Below, in pieces: positions 29,534-39,636 of a DNA stretch of 64,000 nucleotides; the stretch's first letter is position 1, and every line of letters starts with the position of its first letter. The DNA is from Aerococcus sp. Its GTDB lineage: Bacteria; Bacillota; Bacilli; Lactobacillales; Aerococcaceae. The position numbers were made by a program, and so were the translations under genes. The notes beneath the pieces are model-generated. The model did not search any database. It was not told where the DNA came from and saw only the letters and a list, made by a program, of their open reading frames with translations. The stretch lies in contig JALEMJ010000014.1 in assembly GCA_022768285.1 (NCBI GenBank), positions 1 to 64,000 on the forward strand, in the 5' to 3' direction.

Positions 29534-29620
29534 GGCAGTACGCCTCCAGAATAGAATGTGCATTCATTGTACCAAACGCTGCCCATTTAACGTATGTAGA
29601 AGGTAGAGAGGAAGGATAAC

Positions 29621-30187
29621 ATGCTGCGAAGATTTGAAATTGTAACAAAATATCAAGACGCTGACTTAACATTGCCTAAGCGCGCCACTAAAGGGTCCGC
29701 TGGTTACGATATCGCTGCTGCGGAGGACACAGTAGTCCCGTCATTTTGGCGCACCGCGGTGACGCACATCGCCAAAGATTGGGCACCGTTCAACAGCTAC
29801 AAAGACTTTGCGAAGGCGATCGATTTGAGTCAGATAAAGCCGGTGCTTGTACCGACTGGACTCAAAGTTCAGATGCCAGAAAATGAATATTTACAGCTGA
29901 CCTGCCGCTCCAGTAACCCGTTGAAACGTTCGCTCGTCATCCCCAACGGTGTCGGGATTATCGACAGTGATTACTACAATAATGTGGATAATGAGGGTGA
30001 AATGTTCGTGCAATTGCTGAATTTTGGCTTGGAAGATGTTGAAATCAAAAAAGGCGAGCGCATCGCTCAGGGCATTTTTCTCTCGTACGGTCTGACCGAT
30101 GATGATGTGGCGGACGGCGAACGGCTCGGCGGTTTCGGTAGTTCGGACGCGGAAGTAGCGGAGGATAGCAATGGCGAAGAAGCGTAA
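29621..30187 (+). CDS. dut: dUTP diphosphatase (dUTPase)
   Basis: This trimeric-type dUTPase hydrolyses dUTP to dUMP, keeping uracil out of DNA. The 188-residue protein has motif 1 ([12 protein letters not shown]), the [24 protein letters not shown] region (motifs 2 and 3), GERIAQGIF (motif 4) and the Gly-rich C-terminal ERLGGFGSS (motif 5). An insertion of about 35 residues after motif 1 makes it longer than the usual 145-150. Its 3' end overlaps radA by 17 nt. Confidence 0.92.
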   Translation: MLRRFEIVTKYQDADLTLPKRATKGSAGYDIAAAEDTVVPSFWRTAVTHIAKDWAPFNSYKDFAKAIDLSQIKPVLVPTGLKVQMPENEYLQLTCRSSNPLKRSLVIPNGVGIIDSDYYNNVDNEGEMFVQLLNFGLEDVEIKKGERIAQGIFLSYGLTDDDVADGERLGGFGSSDAEVAEDSNGEEA

Positions 30188-31544
30188 AGTCACCTACGTC
30201 TGCCAAGCGTGCGGTTATTCATCAACGCAGTGGTACGGCAAATGCCCGAACTGTGGCACATGGAATCAGATGGAGGAAGAGGTCATCAATGGGCAGGCGG
30301 TCGTGCATCCCGAGGACCATCCGACGAGTCGCCAGATGAAACCGATCACGCTCAAGAAAGTGACGGCGGAGACGGAAGAACGCGTCCCGACCGGCCTTCA
30401 GGAATTTAACCGCGTCTTAGGCGGTGGCATTGTGCCAGGCTCGCTTGTCTTAATCGGTGGGGACCCCGGCATTGGAAAATCAACGCTTTTACTACAAGTG
30501 TCAGCAGAAATGAGCGCAAAAGAGCAGACCGTCCTCTACGTTTCCGGTGAAGAGAGTATGCACCAGATTAAATGGCGGGCGGATCGCCTCGGTTTCGATG
30601 CGGCCGATTTCTACGTCTATTCCGAAACGGATATGGGTGCTGTTGAGGAAGCGATTCAGGATCTCGAACCGGATTTCGTGGTGATCGACTCGATTCAGAC
30701 GATGACGCATCCGAACAGCGATGGCGTGGCAGGTAGTGTGTCGCAGGTGCGTGAATCGACGAATAGCTTGATGCGCATTGCGAAATCGCTAGGTATTACG
30801 ATTTTTATCGTCGGACACGTCACGAAAGAAGGCAATATCGCTGGCCCGCGCATGTTGGAGCACATGGTGGATACGGTGCTGTACTTTGAAGGTGAGAAAT
30901 ACAACACATTCCGTATCCTGCGTGCGGTGAAGAACCGTTACGGCTCGACCAACGAGATCGGTGTGTTCGATATGCAACCGAACGGCCTCAAAGAAGTCGC
31001 CAACCCCGGCCAGCTCTTTATTGAAGAGCGACTCTATGGAGCGAACGGGTCTGCAGTGGTCGCCTCACTGGAAGGCACGCGCGTCTTGATGACAGAAATT
31101 CAAGCGTTATTGACACCGACCGCTTTTGGGAATGCGCGGCGGACGGCGAGCGGCCTCGATTATTCACGCGTGTCAGTCATTATGGCAGTGTTAGAAAAGC
31201 GCGCCAACCTAATGTTGCAGAATCAGGATGCCTATTTGAAATCGACCGGTGGCGTGCGTTTGGATGAACCAGCGATTGATTTAGCGATCGCGATGGCGAT
31301 TGCATCGAGCTACTACGAGGTGGAAACCGCACCGACCGATTGCTTTATCGGAGAAATTGGTTTGACCGGTGAAATTCGTCGTGTTTCGCGCGTACAGGAT
31401 CGCATTCAAGAAGCTGCTAAAATTGGCTTCAAGCGCATTTTTATTCCGAAAGGGAACCTCGAGGGCCTGCCGAAGATAGATCAGATCGAAGTCGTCGGCA
31501 TTAAAACGTTGAAGGAAGGCTTAAAATTGGCTTTACCGCGTTAA
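30171..31544 (+). CDS. radA: DNA repair protein RadA
   Basis: RadA is a RecA-like ATPase that helps branch migration in recombination. The 457-residue protein has an N-terminal C4 zinc finger (Cys11, Cys14, Cys25, Cys28), Walker [11 protein letters not shown], the RadA motif KNRYGSTNE and a C-terminal Lon-type domain. It overlaps dut and is followed by the PIN/TRAM gene, an order typical of Lactobacillales. Confidence 0.97.
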   Translation: MAKKRKVTYVCQACGYSSTQWYGKCPNCGTWNQMEEEVINGQAVVHPEDHPTSRQMKPITLKKVTAETEERVPTGLQEFNRVLGGGIVPGSLVLIGGDPGIGKSTLLLQVSAEMSAKEQTVLYVSGEESMHQIKWRADRLGFDAADFYVYSETDMGAVEEAIQDLEPDFVVIDSIQTMTHPNSDGVAGSVSQVRESTNSLMRIAKSLGITIFIVGHVTKEGNIAGPRMLEHMVDTVLYFEGEKYNTFRILRAVKNRYGSTNEIGVFDMQPNGLKEVANPGQLFIEERLYGANGSAVVASLEGTRVLMTEIQALLTPTAFGNARRTASGLDYSRVSVIMAVLEKRANLMLQNQDAYLKSTGGVRLDEPAIDLAIAMAIASSYYEVETAPTDCFIGEIGLTGEIRRVSRVQDRIQEAAKIGFKRIFIPKGNLEGLPKIDQIEVVGIKTLKEGLKLALPR

Positions 31545-31579
31545 ACGTGTTGAAATAATGCAGTGAAAGGAGGTGAGAA

Positions 31580-32779
31580 ATGATGAAATGGAATAAAAAT
31601 TCACGATTTTGGACGCTATTTATGAATGTCATTCTTCTATTGGTTGGGGCCGGCTTCGGTTACTACGCGTTACCGAAGCTCTGGGATATTCTCAATCTCG
31701 AGGCAGCTTGGACGCACAGTGCGCTCATCAATGCTGCCATCGGTTTTTTTGTCTTTTTACTTATTATTGGTTTATTGCGGCCATTTCGTGGACAATTCAT
31801 TGCGCACATTGAATCAGCAATCGAACGCCTATCGATCGGCGATGTCCTCATCTCAGTCATCGGCGTGATTCTCGGGTTGATTGTTGCCTGGCTCATTAAT
31901 ATGACACTCGTGGGCTTGAGCCTACCGTTTGTGAGTGATATTTTTCCAATTATCCTGACGGTCATCATGGCAGGCCTCGGCTACGCGGTGACATTCACGA
32001 AGCGCGAGGACATTCGCAATTTCTTTAATCGCGTGCTCCCGTCCCACCGCGAAGACGCATCCGCGACTACGGAAACGGCGCAGGGTGCTGAGGAAGTTGT
32101 CCCAGATATGCCGGTATCGGTGACGGCGGAAGATGATTTGGATTCGCTCAGAGAACAAGCGTTGTCTTACCGCGACAGTGTTTTTCAGCCTGTCAAAATT
32201 CTCGATACAAGTGCGATTATTGATGGTCGCATTCAGACGGTGTTGAAGAGCGGCTTTATGGAGGGACTCATCGTGGTACCGAACTTCGTATTGAAAGAAC
32301 TGCAGTTTATCGCGGATTCGGCCGATGCCTCCAAGCGTGTGCGCGGGCGCCGTGGTCTCGATATTTTGAACGAGATGCAGGCGGATGAGAATATAGCAAT
32401 CGCGCTCTATCCGGGCGATTTCGCTGATGAGGAAGAGGTCGATCTGAAACTCTTGTTGTTAGCGGAAAAATTGAACGGTGTTGTCGTGACGACTGATTAT
32501 AACTTGAATAAGGTCAGCCATTTTCACGGGATTAAGGTCCTGAACGTCAACGAATTGGCGAGTGCCCTGAAGCCAGTGGTGATTCCAGGTGATCGTCTCG
32601 CGGTCAAAATTACCAAGAGCGGGACGGAACGAAAGCAGGGTGTCGCCTACTTGGATGATGGCACAATGATCGTGGTCGAAGAAGGCAAAAACCGCATCGG
32701 TGATACCGTAAACGTTGAGATTACGGGCGCGATTCAGACCAATGCCGGCAAAATGTTTTTCGCTGATATTGTGAAATAA
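31580..32779 (+). CDS. PIN/TRAM domain membrane protein (YacL family)
   Basis: The 399-residue protein begins with four hydrophobic segments (about 12-30, 47-65, 85-110, 118-140), then an acidic linker. A PIN nuclease-like domain follows (KILDTSAIIDGRI with the first acidic residue, LKELQFIADS, VVTTDYNLNK), and it ends with a TRAM domain (VVEEGKNRIGDTVNVEITG). PIN domains cut RNA and TRAM domains bind it. The cellular target is unknown. ATG 31580 follows GGAGGTGAG. It sits between radA and gltX as in related genomes. Confidence 0.92.
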   Translation: MMKWNKNSRFWTLFMNVILLLVGAGFGYYALPKLWDILNLEAAWTHSALINAAIGFFVFLLIIGLLRPFRGQFIAHIESAIERLSIGDVLISVIGVILGLIVAWLINMTLVGLSLPFVSDIFPIILTVIMAGLGYAVTFTKREDIRNFFNRVLPSHREDASATTETAQGAEEVVPDMPVSVTAEDDLDSLREQALSYRDSVFQPVKILDTSAIIDGRIQTVLKSGFMEGLIVVPNFVLKELQFIADSADASKRVRGRRGLDILNEMQADENIAIALYPGDFADEEEVDLKLLLLAEKLNGVVVTTDYNLNKVSHFHGIKVLNVNELASALKPVVIPGDRLAVKITKSGTERKQGVAYLDDGTMIVVEEGKNRIGDTVNVEITGAIQTNAGKMFFADIVK

Positions 32780-32861
32780 TTCAGTGAGTCTACCACATAT
32801 AACTAATATTTATGTTAGAATGAGCAAGATATCAATTTGAGAAAAGTGAGGAGAAAGATAC

Positions 32862-34334
32862 ATGTCTGACAAAATTCGTGTTCGTTACGCACCGAGTCCG
32901 ACCGGTCATTTGCACATTGGAAATGCGCGAACGGCCGTCTTCAATTACTTATTCGCGCGTCATTTCGGCGGGGATTTCATTATCCGAATTGAAGATACGG
33001 ACCAGAAACGTAACGTGGAAGACGGTGAATCCAGCCAGCTCGATAATTTGAAGTGGCTCGGCATGGATTGGGATGAAGGCCCGGACGTCGGTGGCCCGCA
33101 CGCCCCTTATCGTCAGTCAGAACGTAAAGCACTCTACCAAGAATACGCTGAGCAATTGATCGCAGAAGGAAATGCGTACTACGCGTACGATACGCCGGAA
33201 GATCTCGAAGCCACGCGTCAAGAACAAAAAGCTAACAAAGAGCGTCCACACTACGTCCCGGTATGGCGCGATGCGACGGAAGAACAACGCGAACAGGCTA
33301 AAGCAGAAGGTCGCCCCGAGACGATTCGCTTCCGTGTACCTGATGATGTTGATTACGAATGGGACGATATCGTCAAACACAAGATCTCCGTCAACTCCAA
33401 CAACATCGGTGGCGACTTCGTCATTATGAAGAGTGACGGGATGCCGACATACAACTTTGCGGTTGTTGTCGACGATCACGAGATGGAAATCACACACGTT
33501 CTGCGCGGTGATGATCACATTGCGAATACACCGAAACAGATGATGATCTACGATGCATTAGGTTTCGAACACCCGACGTTCGGTCACATGAGCTTGATCA
33601 TCAGCGCTGACACTGACAAGAAATTGTCCAAACGTGATGAATCTGTGATCCAATTTATCGAACAGTACCGTGCACTCGGTTACTTACCGGAAGCGATGTT
33701 CAACTTCATCACCTTGCTCGGTTGGTCGCCGAAAGGTGAAGATGAAATCTTCCCGAGAGAAGAAATCATCGATATGTTCGATCCCAAACGTTTGAACAAA
33801 GCACCAGCGAAATTCGATAACAAGAAACTCGCTTGGGTCAACAACCGCTACGTGAAGAAGGCAGACGATGAAACAATCGCCACCCTCGCTTTACCGCATT
33901 TGCGCGAAGCGGGGCATCTCTCCGATAACCCATCGGATGAAGAACTCGCCTGGGCGAAGAAATTGATCGGCCTCTACAAGAACGAAATGTCCTATGCCGC
34001 TGAAATTGTCCCTCTCTCTGAGCAATTCTTTGTCGAAGAGATTGCGATCGATGAACGTGGCCAAGAAATTTTAGCGGAACCGACAGCGAAGACCGTTATC
34101 GAAGCCTTTGAGACTAAGGTTAATGCCATTGATGATTTCACGGATGAAAACATCATGGCTGCGATCAAAGCCATCCAAAAAGAAGAAGGCATCAAGGGTA
34201 AACAGCTCTACATGCCACTTCGCGTCGCTACTACGGGTTCCGAACACGGACCGGGCATCGGCGAAGCATTGGAATTGCAGGGCAAGGAACGCGTATTGAA
34301 CCATATTGCGCAGGCTAAACGCTATTTAGCGTAG
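32862..34334 (+). CDS. gltX: Glutamyl-tRNA synthetase
   Basis: This class I synthetase charges tRNA-Glu, and in relatives without GlnRS also tRNA-Gln. The 490-residue protein has the HIGH motif region [14 protein letters not shown] at about 10-23, [13 protein letters not shown], a [15 protein letters not shown] block, and KMSKS-type KKLSKRDES. The C-terminal half is the helical anticodon-binding domain. A terminator follows directly. Confidence 0.97.
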   Translation: MSDKIRVRYAPSPTGHLHIGNARTAVFNYLFARHFGGDFIIRIEDTDQKRNVEDGESSQLDNLKWLGMDWDEGPDVGGPHAPYRQSERKALYQEYAEQLIAEGNAYYAYDTPEDLEATRQEQKANKERPHYVPVWRDATEEQREQAKAEGRPETIRFRVPDDVDYEWDDIVKHKISVNSNNIGGDFVIMKSDGMPTYNFAVVVDDHEMEITHVLRGDDHIANTPKQMMIYDALGFEHPTFGHMSLIISADTDKKLSKRDESVIQFIEQYRALGYLPEAMFNFITLLGWSPKGEDEIFPREEIIDMFDPKRLNKAPAKFDNKKLAWVNNRYVKKADDETIATLALPHLREAGHLSDNPSDEELAWAKKLIGLYKNEMSYAAEIVPLSEQFFVEEIAIDERGQEILAEPTAKTVIEAFETKVNAIDDFTDENIMAAIKAIQKEEGIKGKQLYMPLRVATTGSEHGPGIGEALELQGKERVLNHIAQAKRYLA

Positions 34335-34348
34335 CGACCAATACTATT

Positions 34349-34398
34349 AAAAACGCACGGACGCTGATATCAATCGACGAGCGTACGTGCGTTTTTTA
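34349..34398 (+). terminator. Terminator of gltX
   Basis: A long stem (AAAAACGCACG with CGTGCGTTTTTT, extended by GACGC/GCGT) is followed by T. It lies 15 nt after gltX. Confidence 0.87.
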
Positions 34399-34442
34399 TA
34401 ATTTTTGTGACTAAGTATTTCTAGAGGAGGAATATAGAGAAG

Positions 34443-35849
34443 ATGGACGCGCTTACCGCGTTTGCGGACTGGCTATGGGGTTGGCCCCTATTAGCTTTAA
34501 TTGTTATTGGTGGATTGATTATTTGTTTCAGAACGAAATTCTTCCACCTCACCCACTTCCCATACGTGATGCAACAAACGATCGGGCAAGTGTTCAAATC
34601 AGACGATGAAGGTAAAGGCCAGGTGTCGCCGTTCCAAGCGATGACAACGGCACTCGCTTCATCTATCGGTGCCGCCAATATCGTGGTTGCACCGGCAATT
34701 ATTTTCACATCTGGACCGGGTGCCGTGTTCTGGATGTGGGTCATTGCGGTTGTTGGCCAGGCAACCAAATTTGCGGAAGTTACCTTGAGTATGAATTACC
34801 GTGAAAAGAATGAAGAAGGTGAATACGTCGGTGGTGCTAGCTACATGTTAGCCAAAGGTATTGGTGGCACACTCGGTAAAGTACTGGGGGCCGCTGTGGC
34901 TTTCTTCCTGATGATTGAAATCCTGCCATCGATTACGATTCAGTCAATTTCAGCGGCTGAACCGATTATGGATATTGCTTCCACATTTGGTGCGGATCCA
35001 CAGATCGTCCGCTATATTGCTATTGCTGCTATCTTTATCATTACAGCGTTGGTGGTATACGGTGGGGTTAAAGCCATCGGGGAAGCGACCGGTAAATTAG
35101 TGCCGATTATGGCCATCGCCTATATTGTCTTTGGGTTGATTATTATTGTAATGAATATCGATAAATTACCGGATGTCTTCCGCTATATCTTTGTCGGTGC
35201 CTTTACGCCAGAAGCATTCGCTGGTGGTTTTGCGGGTGCGACACTACAGCGCGTCATCGGTGAAGGGGTTGCGCGTGGTGTGTACTCTTCCGAAGCGGGG
35301 ATGGGTTCCGCCGGTTACGGCCACGCCGCTGCCGCAACTGATCACCCCGTTCGCCAAGGCTTCTGGGGCTGTTTCGAAGTTCTTGCGGATACGCTCGTGT
35401 TAACGATGTCGGTCTTGATTGTATTAGCAGCTGGTATCTGGGTGCCTGGTATGTCTGAAGAAGCCCTCTCTGCGAATGCGTCCAATGCCGTTGCACGTGC
35501 CTTCGGGGCAAGCTTCGGGACATTCGGCTCAGTAGTTATTTCGATCTTTTTATTCTTGTTCGTGATCTCAACGTTAACAGTCATCGTCTTTTACTGTGAA
35601 AAGCAGGCGGAATACTTGTTTGGAACACAGATTGCGAAATGGTTCCGCGCTTTAGCGATGTTGATGGTGGCATTAGCTGCGTTCATCTCCTTCGACAATG
35701 CGGGAACGTTCTTGGATATTTCTCTGGGACTAGTTGTGATCCCGAATATGATTGGTATCATCCTATTGAGTGGTAAAGTCAAGGACTTGACCAATGAGTT
35801 CTTTAGCGATCCATCGCTCTATCCAAAAGCTAAAAAGAAAAAAGCCTAA
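34443..35849 (+). CDS. Alanine/glycine:cation symporter (AGCS), copy 1
   Basis: This 468-residue membrane protein takes up alanine or glycine with Na+ or H+. The family signature appears in GQVSPFQAMTTALASSIGAANI (about 60-82), with GGASYMLAKG and EAGMGSAGYGHAAA further on. Ten to eleven hydrophobic segments are readable. AGAGGAGG stands 12 nt before the ATG. The second copy, 36027-37439, follows and is very similar at the protein level. Codon use and composition are like the housekeeping genes. Confidence 0.93.
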   Translation: MDALTAFADWLWGWPLLALIVIGGLIICFRTKFFHLTHFPYVMQQTIGQVFKSDDEGKGQVSPFQAMTTALASSIGAANIVVAPAIIFTSGPGAVFWMWVIAVVGQATKFAEVTLSMNYREKNEEGEYVGGASYMLAKGIGGTLGKVLGAAVAFFLMIEILPSITIQSISAAEPIMDIASTFGADPQIVRYIAIAAIFIITALVVYGGVKAIGEATGKLVPIMAIAYIVFGLIIIVMNIDKLPDVFRYIFVGAFTPEAFAGGFAGATLQRVIGEGVARGVYSSEAGMGSAGYGHAAAATDHPVRQGFWGCFEVLADTLVLTMSVLIVLAAGIWVPGMSEEALSANASNAVARAFGASFGTFGSVVISIFLFLFVISTLTVIVFYCEKQAEYLFGTQIAKWFRALAMLMVALAAFISFDNAGTFLDISLGLVVIPNMIGIILLSGKVKDLTNEFFSDPSLYPKAKKKKA

Positions 35850-35856
35850 GATACAG

Positions 35857-35884
35857 TTGATTAGCGATTACATTAACGTATAAT
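35857..35884 (+). promoter_or_regulatory. Promoter between the two AGCS genes
   Basis: TTGATT (35857-35862) and TATAAT (35879-35884) are 16 nt apart. A hairpin with a T-run stands about 60 nt downstream, before the second symporter gene. Confidence 0.7.
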
Positions 35885-35944
35885 AAGGATAGTGCATTGA
35901 TGTATCATTTTTAGGTGATATTAACAAACAATGGGTTAGTTAAA

Positions 35945-35989
35945 TCGCACAATCTTATGTGAATGCTCGCATAGGGTTGTGCGTTTTTT
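35945..35989 (+). terminator. Hairpin with T-run ahead of the second AGCS gene
   Basis: The stem CGCACAATCTTATG/CATAGGGTTGTGCG is followed by six T. It lies downstream of a good promoter and 37 nt before the second AGCS gene, so it is either the terminator of copy 1 or an attenuator in the leader of copy 2. Confidence 0.75.
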
Positions 35990-36026
35990 GTAGGCTGAGC
36001 GCCTTCAGGAGGGTAAAAAAGTAATC

Positions 36027-37439
36027 ATGGATTCTCTAACAACATTTGCGAGTTGGTTGTGGGGCTGGCCATTATTGTCATTGATTATTATCGGTGGTTT
36101 AGTGATCTGCTTTAGAACCCGTTTTTTCCATTTGACACATTTTCCGTATATTTTACAGCAAACGATCGGTCAGGTATTTAATTCCAAGCACTCAGGTGAT
36201 GGGCAGTTATCGCCGTTTCAAGCAATGACAACGGCGCTCGCTTCCTCTATTGGTGCGGCTAATATCGTCGTAGCACCGGCCATCATCTTCACCTCAGGTC
36301 CCGGCGCGATTTTCTGGATGGTACTCGTGTCGTTTATCGGCCAGGCGACCAAATTTGCGGAAGTGACCCTGAGCATGTATTACCGTGAAAAGAATGAAGA
36401 AGGTGAGTACGTCAGCGGCGCGAGCTACGTGCTGAAGAAGGGGGTCGGCGGGACACTCGGTAAAGTACTCGGTACGGCAGTGTCGTTCTTCTTTATGATT
36501 GAAATCTTGCCGTCCATCACGATTCAATCGATTTCAGCCGCCGAACCGATGATGACGATCGGTGCAACGTTCGGTGCGAATCCGACCATTGTGAAATATT
36601 TTGCGATTGCAGCGATATTCATCGTTACTGCACTGATCGTTTACGGTGGTGTCAAGACCATTGGCGAGACCACCAGCCGCTTAGTGCCGATTATGGCGGT
36701 ATTATATCTCGTCTTTGGTATTATCATTCTGGTAATGAATACTGAGCGCTTGCCGGATGTTTTCCGTTATATCTTTGTCGGGGCTTTCAATCCTAAAGCC
36801 TTTGCGGGCGGTTTCGCAGGTGCGACACTGCAGCGGGTGATCGGTGATGGTGTGGCACGCGGTGTTTATTCCTCGGAAGCGGGGATGGGCTCCGCCGGTT
36901 ATGGTCATGCCTCAGCGTCCATCGATCATCCAGTGCGTCAAGGCTTCTGGGGATGCTTCGAAGTATTGGCAGATACGCTCGTATTATTGATGTCGACACT
37001 GGTTGTTCTGGCAGCGGGTATTTGGACACCTGGTATGTCTGATGCGGCACTGCAAGCGAGCGCTTCGAATGCGGTTGACCGGGCGTTTAATGATAGTTTC
37101 GGCGTATTCGGTTCAATTATGGTGTCGATATTCTTATTCCTATTCGTTATTTCGACGCTGATTGTTATCGTCTTTTACTGCGAGAAACAGGCGGAGTATC
37201 TCTTTGGTACGCGAATTTCTAAATGGTTCCGCGCCTTAGCAATGTTGATGGTTGTTCTGGCAGCGTTTGTATCATTCGACCGCGCAGGGACCTTCCTAGA
37301 TATCACGTTGGGGTTGGTTATTATTCCGAATATGATTGGGATTATCTTGCTGAGTGGGAAAGTTAAACAATTGACGAATGAATTCTTCTCAAATCCAACC
37401 CTCTATCCGAAAGCGGCGAAAAAGCGCAGTAAACAGTAA
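36027..37439 (+). CDS. Alanine/glycine:cation symporter (AGCS), copy 2
   Basis: This 470-residue paralogue of the preceding gene matches it through most of its length. It shares LSPFQAMTTALASSIGAANIVVAPAI and EAGMGSAGYGHAS and differs mainly in short loops, for example the segment after IWTPGMSDAALQASASN. It is probably another alanine or glycine uptake carrier with somewhat different affinity, which is inference. AGGAGG precedes the ATG by 12 nt. It has its own promoter and terminator. Confidence 0.93.
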   Translation: MDSLTTFASWLWGWPLLSLIIIGGLVICFRTRFFHLTHFPYILQQTIGQVFNSKHSGDGQLSPFQAMTTALASSIGAANIVVAPAIIFTSGPGAIFWMVLVSFIGQATKFAEVTLSMYYREKNEEGEYVSGASYVLKKGVGGTLGKVLGTAVSFFFMIEILPSITIQSISAAEPMMTIGATFGANPTIVKYFAIAAIFIVTALIVYGGVKTIGETTSRLVPIMAVLYLVFGIIILVMNTERLPDVFRYIFVGAFNPKAFAGGFAGATLQRVIGDGVARGVYSSEAGMGSAGYGHASASIDHPVRQGFWGCFEVLADTLVLLMSTLVVLAAGIWTPGMSDAALQASASNAVDRAFNDSFGVFGSIMVSIFLFLFVISTLIVIVFYCEKQAEYLFGTRISKWFRALAMLMVVLAAFVSFDRAGTFLDITLGLVIIPNMIGIILLSGKVKQLTNEFFSNPTLYPKAAKKRSKQ

Positions 37440-37457
37440 TTCACTTCAAAAAACTAA

Positions 37458-37505
37458 AATACGGCACAGTCCATCGTTTAACGTGGAGTTGTGTCGTATT
37501 TTTTA
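37458..37505 (+). terminator. Terminator of AGCS copy 2
   Basis: The long stem AATACGGCACA-GTCCA with TGGAGTTGTGTCGTATT is followed by T. It stands 18 nt after the stop. Confidence 0.87.
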
Positions 37506-37582
37506 ATTTGTAAATCTTTTTTCAAAAAAATGAATGAAAAAGCTACCATTTTTTAATTTGTGTGCTATAATACAGATATGAG

Positions 37583-37656
37583 GCGCCCATGGCTCAACTG
37601 GATAGAGTACCTGACTACGAATCAGGCGGTTGCAGGTTCGAATCCTGCTGGGCGCA
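37583..37656 (+). tRNA. tRNA-Arg (ACG)
   Basis: The acceptor arm GCGCCCA pairs with TGGGCGC, the anticodon arm CTGACTACGAATCAG carries ACG, and the T arm GCAGG/CCTGC is intact. A TATAAT box preceded by TG lies at 37566-37571, so the gene has its own promoter. It decodes CGN codons. By position it is close to the arginine catabolism genes, perhaps by chance. Confidence 0.96.
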
Positions 37657-37660
37657 TGTT

Positions 37661-38146
37661 TTAGTCGTCTGTATTGTAGATGAAACGCTGGAGATAGTCA
37701 TAGACTAATTCAGCGTCTTTTTTATTTCTAGATACAATCAGTATGGTGTCATCGCCAGCCACACATCCGAGAATATGCTTCTCAGATATACGAAGTTTAT
37801 CGATGAGGAAACCAACAGCTTGGCCGTGGCCCGGTAAGGTTGTGAGCAAATTAATAAATTCAACTTGCTGAATAGAAACACCAGATTCTTGAATTAAAAA
37901 CATGAGCTTGTCTTTCGTTGCCTGTTCAGAATTTTTGGGTGCGCTACTTCCAGGATCAATACTGTAGAAGGTTTTGTGGCCATTAGATATTTTAACAATA
38001 TTCAATTCTTGCATATCTCGTGAGATCGTTGCTTGTGTTGTATGTACATCTTCCGCTGCGAGCTGTTCAATGAGCTCTTTTTGTGTTGAGATCATGTTTT
38101 CTGAGATTAAACGTTTGATGATAGCTTGCCGTTTAAAACGATTCAT
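37661..38146 (-). CDS. argR: Arginine-responsive regulator ArgR/AhrC
   Basis: The 161-residue protein has an N-terminal winged HTH (VHTTQATISRDMQELNIVKI, about 34-53) and a C-terminal arginine-binding, hexamerising domain (TTLPGHGQAVGFLIDKL and GCVAGDDTILIVSRN). It is transcribed away from arcA, so the 230-nt gap between them probably holds operators for both. In this order ArgR-type proteins activate the arc operon with arginine. Confidence 0.95.
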   Translation of the reverse strand: MNRFKRQAIIKRLISENMISTQKELIEQLAAEDVHTTQATISRDMQELNIVKISNGHKTFYSIDPGSSAPKNSEQATKDKLMFLIQESGVSIQQVEFINLLTTLPGHGQAVGFLIDKLRISEKHILGCVAGDDTILIVSRNKKDAELVYDYLQRFIYNTDD

Positions 38147-38191
38147 TGTGTATCCTTTCTCAAAAAAATTAGAATACTTTATTAGTATTTA

Positions 38192-38336
38192 TGAATATAA
38201 TACACTAAAAAACCGTGATATTCATAGAAAGCGCTTATATTTTATACAGAAAGCACTTTCTTAATGAATAATAAAGAATATTTAACATTATATATGGAAC
38301 ATATTTCACTCTTATGTGCAAAAAGACTGTTATGAT
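38192..38336. promoter_or_regulatory. Control region between argR and arcA
   Basis: The AT-rich gap holds ARG-box-like half sites: TGAAT at 38192-38196 and 38264-38268, and ATTCA at 38220-38224. A cre-like sequence TAGAAAGCGCTTATA lies at 38225-38239, with a weaker copy at 38248-38262 (CAGAAAGCACTTTCT). A -10 box TATGAT for arcA lies at 38331-38336. None is a perfect consensus. The set fits the known pattern of arginine induction and carbon catabolite repression of arc operons. Confidence 0.5.
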
Positions 38337-38379
38337 TAAACCGTAGAAAAGAAAGGAAAGAAAAAAGGAGGAACTTGTC

Positions 38380-39606
38380 ATGGATCAACCAATCAATGTC
38401 TTTTCTGAAATTGGTAAGTTGAAGACAGTGTTGTTACACCGCCCAGGCGAAGAGTTGGAAAACTTGATGCCTGACTACCTCGAACGTTTCTTGTTCGATG
38501 ATATTCCATATTTGGAAAAAGCTCAGGAAGAGCACGATAACTTTGCAAATCTTTTGAGATCAAAAGATATCGAAGTATTGTATCTTGAAGATTTAGCTGC
38601 TGAAGCTATTGAAGACAGCAAAATCAGAGAGCAATTTATTAAACAATACTTAGACGAAGCTGATATTCGTGGTGAAGCAATCAGAGGTGCTGTTGAAGAT
38701 TATTTCGCAGGAATCACTGACAACAAAGAATTGATCATGAAGACGATGGCCGGATTGCGTAAAGAAGAAATTTCTGGCTACGAATTCAAAGGGTTGACCG
38801 ATATGGTAGAAACCGATTACCCATTCGTCATCGATCCAATGCCAAACTTGTACTTCACGCGTGACAACTTTGCATCACTCGGACACGGAATCTCATTGAA
38901 CCACATGTTCTCTGAAACTCGTCAACGTGAAACAATCTACGCACAGTACATCTTTGATCACCACCCACGCTTCTCTGGTGACAAAGTACCGAGATACTAC
39001 GACCGTTCATACGCTACACGTATTGAAGGTGGGGACGAATTACCGTTATCTAAAGAAGTGCTCGCATTAGGTATGTCGCAACGTACTGACGTTGCTTCCA
39101 TCGAACGCATTGCGAAGACATTGTTCGAGAAGAAGGCTGGATTCAAACACGTTTTAGCTTTCGATATCGGAACAACACGTAAATTCATGCACTTGGATAC
39201 CGTATTTACAATGCTCGACTACGATAAATTCACCATTCACCCAGAAATTGAAGGGGACTTAAAAGTTTACTCTATTTCTGAAAAAGAAAATGGCGATGTC
39301 GACATCGTGCTCGAAGAAGATACGCTCGAAAACATCCTCTGCAAGTACTTGCACTTAGATCATGTGACATTGATCCGTTGTGGGGACAACCACTTGACGG
39401 CTGCTGCACGTGAACAATGGAATGATGGTTCGAACACATTAGCTATCGCACCTGGTGAGGTAGTGGTTTACGACCGTAACGTCATTACCAACAAAGCGCT
39501 TGAAGAAGCAGGCGTCAAATTGAACTACATTCCAGGAAGTGAATTAGTTCGTGGTCGTGGTGGTCCGCGTTGTATGAGCATGCCATTATACCGTGAAGAT
39601 ATCTAA
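38380..39606 (+). CDS. arcA: Arginine deiminase
   Basis: ArcA hydrolyses arginine to citrulline and ammonia, the first step of the ADI pathway. The 408-residue protein has [12 protein letters not shown], an [10 protein letters not shown] block with the catalytic His, and the C-terminal catalytic loop [15 protein letters not shown] with Cys about 399. A strong ribosome site AAAGGAGG precedes the ATG. It is the first gene of arcABC. Confidence 0.98.
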   Translation: MDQPINVFSEIGKLKTVLLHRPGEELENLMPDYLERFLFDDIPYLEKAQEEHDNFANLLRSKDIEVLYLEDLAAEAIEDSKIREQFIKQYLDEADIRGEAIRGAVEDYFAGITDNKELIMKTMAGLRKEEISGYEFKGLTDMVETDYPFVIDPMPNLYFTRDNFASLGHGISLNHMFSETRQRETIYAQYIFDHHPRFSGDKVPRYYDRSYATRIEGGDELPLSKEVLALGMSQRTDVASIERIAKTLFEKKAGFKHVLAFDIGTTRKFMHLDTVFTMLDYDKFTIHPEIEGDLKVYSISEKENGDVDIVLEEDTLENILCKYLHLDHVTLIRCGDNHLTAAAREQWNDGSNTLAIAPGEVVVYDRNVITNKALEEAGVKLNYIPGSELVRGRGGPRCMSMPLYREDI

Positions 39607-39636
39607 TTAACGTAATTCTTAGAAGGAGAGAAGTCT

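Noticed and set aside
38160..38300. A perfect ArgR box upstream of arcA
   Set aside because: Several half-sites exist, but no full consensus with correct spacing; kept only as a low-confidence control region.
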